Origin: an uncultured Lachnospiraceae bacterium
Lineage (GTDB): Bacteria; Bacillota; Clostridia; Lachnospirales; Lachnospiraceae
Direction of reading: 5' to 3'
Length of the DNA stretch: 32,237 bases
Assembly: GCA_949738465.1 (NCBI GenBank)
Contig: CATJBQ010000039.1
Coordinates: 1-32,237, forward strand
Made by a program: the position numbers and the translations under genes. The notes under the pieces were generated by a model. That model had not been told where the DNA came from, did no database searches, and worked only from the letters and a program-made list of their open reading frames with translations. Position 1 is the first letter of the stretch. Every line of letters begins with the position of its first letter. Shown in pieces: positions 30,635 through 32,237 of this stretch.

Positions 30635-32125
30635 TCAGCATTTTTTCACTGTTGTCTGCACACACTCCACCAGGCTGTCAATGGTGGCCTCTTGGGCTGT
30701 GTAAGTCTCCATCCCCAGATCTGCGGCCGCAGCCGCTGTCTGCCTGCCGATACAGACCGCCCGCACCCGGGAATAATCCAGTCCCTCCGTAGCCGCTGCA
30801 AAGCCCCGCACGGTGGAGGCGCTGGTAAAGACCGCCATAGAAATCTTCCCGGCTTCCACCAGGGCCTTCTGATCCACGAGCCCTTCCTTTTTTCCATAAA
30901 CGGTATCATAAATGGCAAGCTCCGTAATCTGTACCTGCTTCCGTTTCCGGATTTCCTCCAGAAGCTTTGGATTCCCCTCTTTCGCTCTTGGGATCAGGAT
31001 CCGATCCCCGTCCTTAACCGTCTCTCCCAGCAGAATTCCCAGATGCTCCCCGTCGGAAACCTCCGGCATCAGGTCGGCAAAAATTCCACGCATGGAAAGC
31101 TCCCGGGCCGTTCCCGGGCCAATGGCCGCAATCCGGACCAGGCCAAGGCTTCGGACATCACGCCCCATTTCCATCCAGCGGTCAAAGAAAATGCGGACGC
31201 CGGCGGGAGAGGTAAATACCAGATACTCATACTCCGACATCGCCGGAAGCTCCACCGGAAGCGGCGCCGTCTGGATGGCCGCAATCTCTAACACCTCCGC
31301 TCCCAGCCTCCGCAGGCGGTCAGAAAGCTGCCCGCTTCTTTCCCTGGGCCGTGTCACCAGGATTCTGTGACCGGAAAGAGGCTGTTTTTCATACCAGGAA
31401 AATTGTTTTTCATAGCTGCAGACATGTCCCACCACAATAATGGCCGGCGTCACCGTCTCCTGACCGGCCGCCTCCCGGGCCAGGGTGGACACCGTAGCCA
31501 CAATCCGCCGCTGGTCCGCGCTGGTCCCCTGCATCAGCAGGGCCGCGGGCATCTTAGGGTCCATGCCGCCCAGAAGGAGCCCCTGGCAGATCTCAGAAAG
31601 CGCCTTATGCCCCATGAGAAACACCAGCGTCCCCCCAGTCCGCACCAGCGCCTCAAAATCGATGTCGTAAGTCTCCCCGGCCCGCTTATGTCCGGTGATG
31701 ATATGGACCGAGGAGGCGCAGTCCCGATGGGTCACCGGGATTCCACAGTAAGCCGGAACTGCAATGGCAGAGGTCACCCCCGGCACCACCTCAAAGGGAA
31801 TGCCATGGGCCGACAACAGCTCCAGCTCCTCCCCGCCCCTCCCGAATAAAAAGGGGTCTCCGCCCTTTAAGCGCACCACGCGTTTTCCTTCCAGCGCCTT
31901 TTCACAGAGTACCCGGTTGATCTCCTCCTGGGGCATGGTGTGGCATCCGGCCCGCTTGCCCACGGAAATCCGTTCTGCCTCCTCCGGAATCAGATTCAGG
32001 ATCCCGGCCCCCACCAGGGCATCATACACCACCACCTGGGCCTCCGCTAACACCTGGCTGCCCCGCACGGTCAAAAGACCCGCGTCCGACGGGCCTGCGC
32101 CCACCAGCCATACTTTTCCTGCCAT
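30635..32125 (-). CDS. cobA-hemD: Fused uroporphyrinogen-III C-methyltransferase / uroporphyrinogen-III synthase
   Basis: 496 residues from MAGKVW (a start four codons earlier is possible, but it sits almost on top of the AAAGGAG site). The N-terminal half (about 1-245) is an SAM uroporphyrinogen methyltransferase: VWLVGAGPSDAGLLT, VRLKGGDPFLFGRGGEE, VVPGVTSAIAVPAYCGIPVTH (part shown), and MGHKALSEI. The C-terminal half (about 257-496) is HemD: ILVTRPRERSGQLSDRLRRL near its start and VFTSASTVRGFA near its end. It closes the tetrapyrrole ring as the III isomer and methylates it to precorrin-2 for siroheme or cobalamin. The fusion is characteristic of clostridia. Its start nearly overlaps the hemC stop, and hemB follows. 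Confidence 0.95.
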   Translation of the reverse strand: MAGKVWLVGAGPSDAGLLTVRGSQVLAEAQVVVYDALVGAGILNLIPEEAERISVGKRAGCHTMPQEEINRVLCEKALEGKRVVRLKGGDPFLFGRGGEELELLSAHGIPFEVVPGVTSAIAVPAYCGIPVTHRDCASSVHIITGHKRAGETYDIDFEALVRTGGTLVFLMGHKALSEICQGLLLGGMDPKMPAALLMQGTSADQRRIVATVSTLAREAAGQETVTPAIIVVGHVCSYEKQFSWYEKQPLSGHRILVTRPRERSGQLSDRLRRLGAEVLEIAAIQTAPLPVELPAMSEYEYLVFTSPAGVRIFFDRWMEMGRDVRSLGLVRIAAIGPGTARELSMRGIFADLMPEVSDGEHLGILLGETVKDGDRILIPRAKEGNPKLLEEIRKRKQVQITELAIYDTVYGKKEGLVDQKALVEAGKISMAVFTSASTVRGFAAATEGLDYSRVRAVCIGRQTAAAAADLGMETYTAQEATIDSLVECVQTTVKKC

Positions 32126-32126
32126 T

Positions 32127-32237
32127 TTAAACCACATTCTCCTTTAAATGAACTGCCAGCGCCTTTCCCATATGCTCCGCGTCCAGCACAGAGCCCTCCA
32201 GGCAGCCGGTGATCTGCTTCCCGCTTTCCTCGTCAAA
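32127..32237 (-). CDS. hemC: Hydroxymethylbilane synthase, C-terminal end (partial)
   Basis: The open frame enters from the right edge and ends at TAA 32127-32129, leaving 36 residues: FDEESGKQITGCLEGSVLDA then EHMGKALAVHLKENVV. A tail with a short beta pair followed by DAExxGxALAxxL matches the C-terminal domain of HemC. The position just before cobA/hemD in a hem operon is the normal place for hemC. The identification rests on this short tail plus context. The stop lies within 2 bases of the next start, so translation is coupled. Confidence 0.75.
   Translation of the reverse strand, partial: FDEESGKQITGCLEGSVLDAEHMGKALAVHLKENVV

Overview
The window looks like a chromosomal segment of a Gram-positive anaerobe of the Lachnospiraceae (Clostridium/Enterocloster/Hungatella-like). 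This is inferred from strong AGGAGG ribosome-binding sites, the content of two GH36 alpha-galactosidases with a sugar ABC transporter, a YesL/DUF624 protein, a ROK regulator, a rubredoxin-type flavoprotein, and the compact heme/siroheme operon with a fused CobA-HemD. No rRNA, tRNA or CRISPR array was seen.

Layout. (1) 1-690: end of an unknown gene, then a small membrane protein with a zinc ribbon and a clear terminator. (2) 773-11756: an alpha-galactoside utilisation region. Leftward genes are a GH36 enzyme, two MalG/MalF-type permeases and a lipoprotein binding protein behind a good promoter with a LacI-type palindrome. Rightward genes are a DUF624 membrane protein (probably starting at a rare AUA codon) and a membrane-anchored partner. 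Then come a LacI regulator and a second, larger GH36 enzyme. A 231-bp palindromic element lies between the first GH36 gene and the transporter. (3) 11773-14309: wreckage of a DUF4143 ATPase, a trace of an HTH gene, and an intact AAA-ATPase/PD-(D/E)XK protein. (4) 14415-17814: a decaying oligopeptide ABC operon. The permeases are intact, but the two ATPase genes are collapsed into one out-of-frame fusion and the binding protein is a fragment. (5) 17958-25431: a leftward sugar or carbohydrate-acid cluster with a nitroreductase, Gfo/Idh/MocA dehydrogenase, three TIM-barrel isomerase-type genes (one fused to an aldo/keto reductase tail), a thiolase/DUF35 pair and a ROK regulator. The thiolase lacks the segment that should carry its nucleophilic cysteine. 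(6) 25648-28073: a flavin reductase-rubredoxin, then an accessory islet. The islet has a second copy of the PD-(D/E)XK tail, a strong promoter driving a two-unit structured repeat with compensatory base changes and a terminator-like hairpin, a small PBECR4-like ORF and a serine recombinase. (7) 28135-32237: tetrapyrrole operon hemC(partial)-cobA/hemD-hemB-hemL, read leftward and closed by a strong terminator. HemB carries an unusual Gly/Cys-rich insertion.

Two themes stand out. First, several genes between 11.8 and 27.3 kb have lost internal segments, some cleanly in frame, so the window records active gene decay (or, less likely, assembly collapse). Second, the promoter / tandem structured repeats / terminator / small nuclease-like ORF arrangement at 26.66-27.30 kb has the layout of a type III toxin-antitoxin locus. 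That is an inference from architecture and is the best candidate here for something undescribed.
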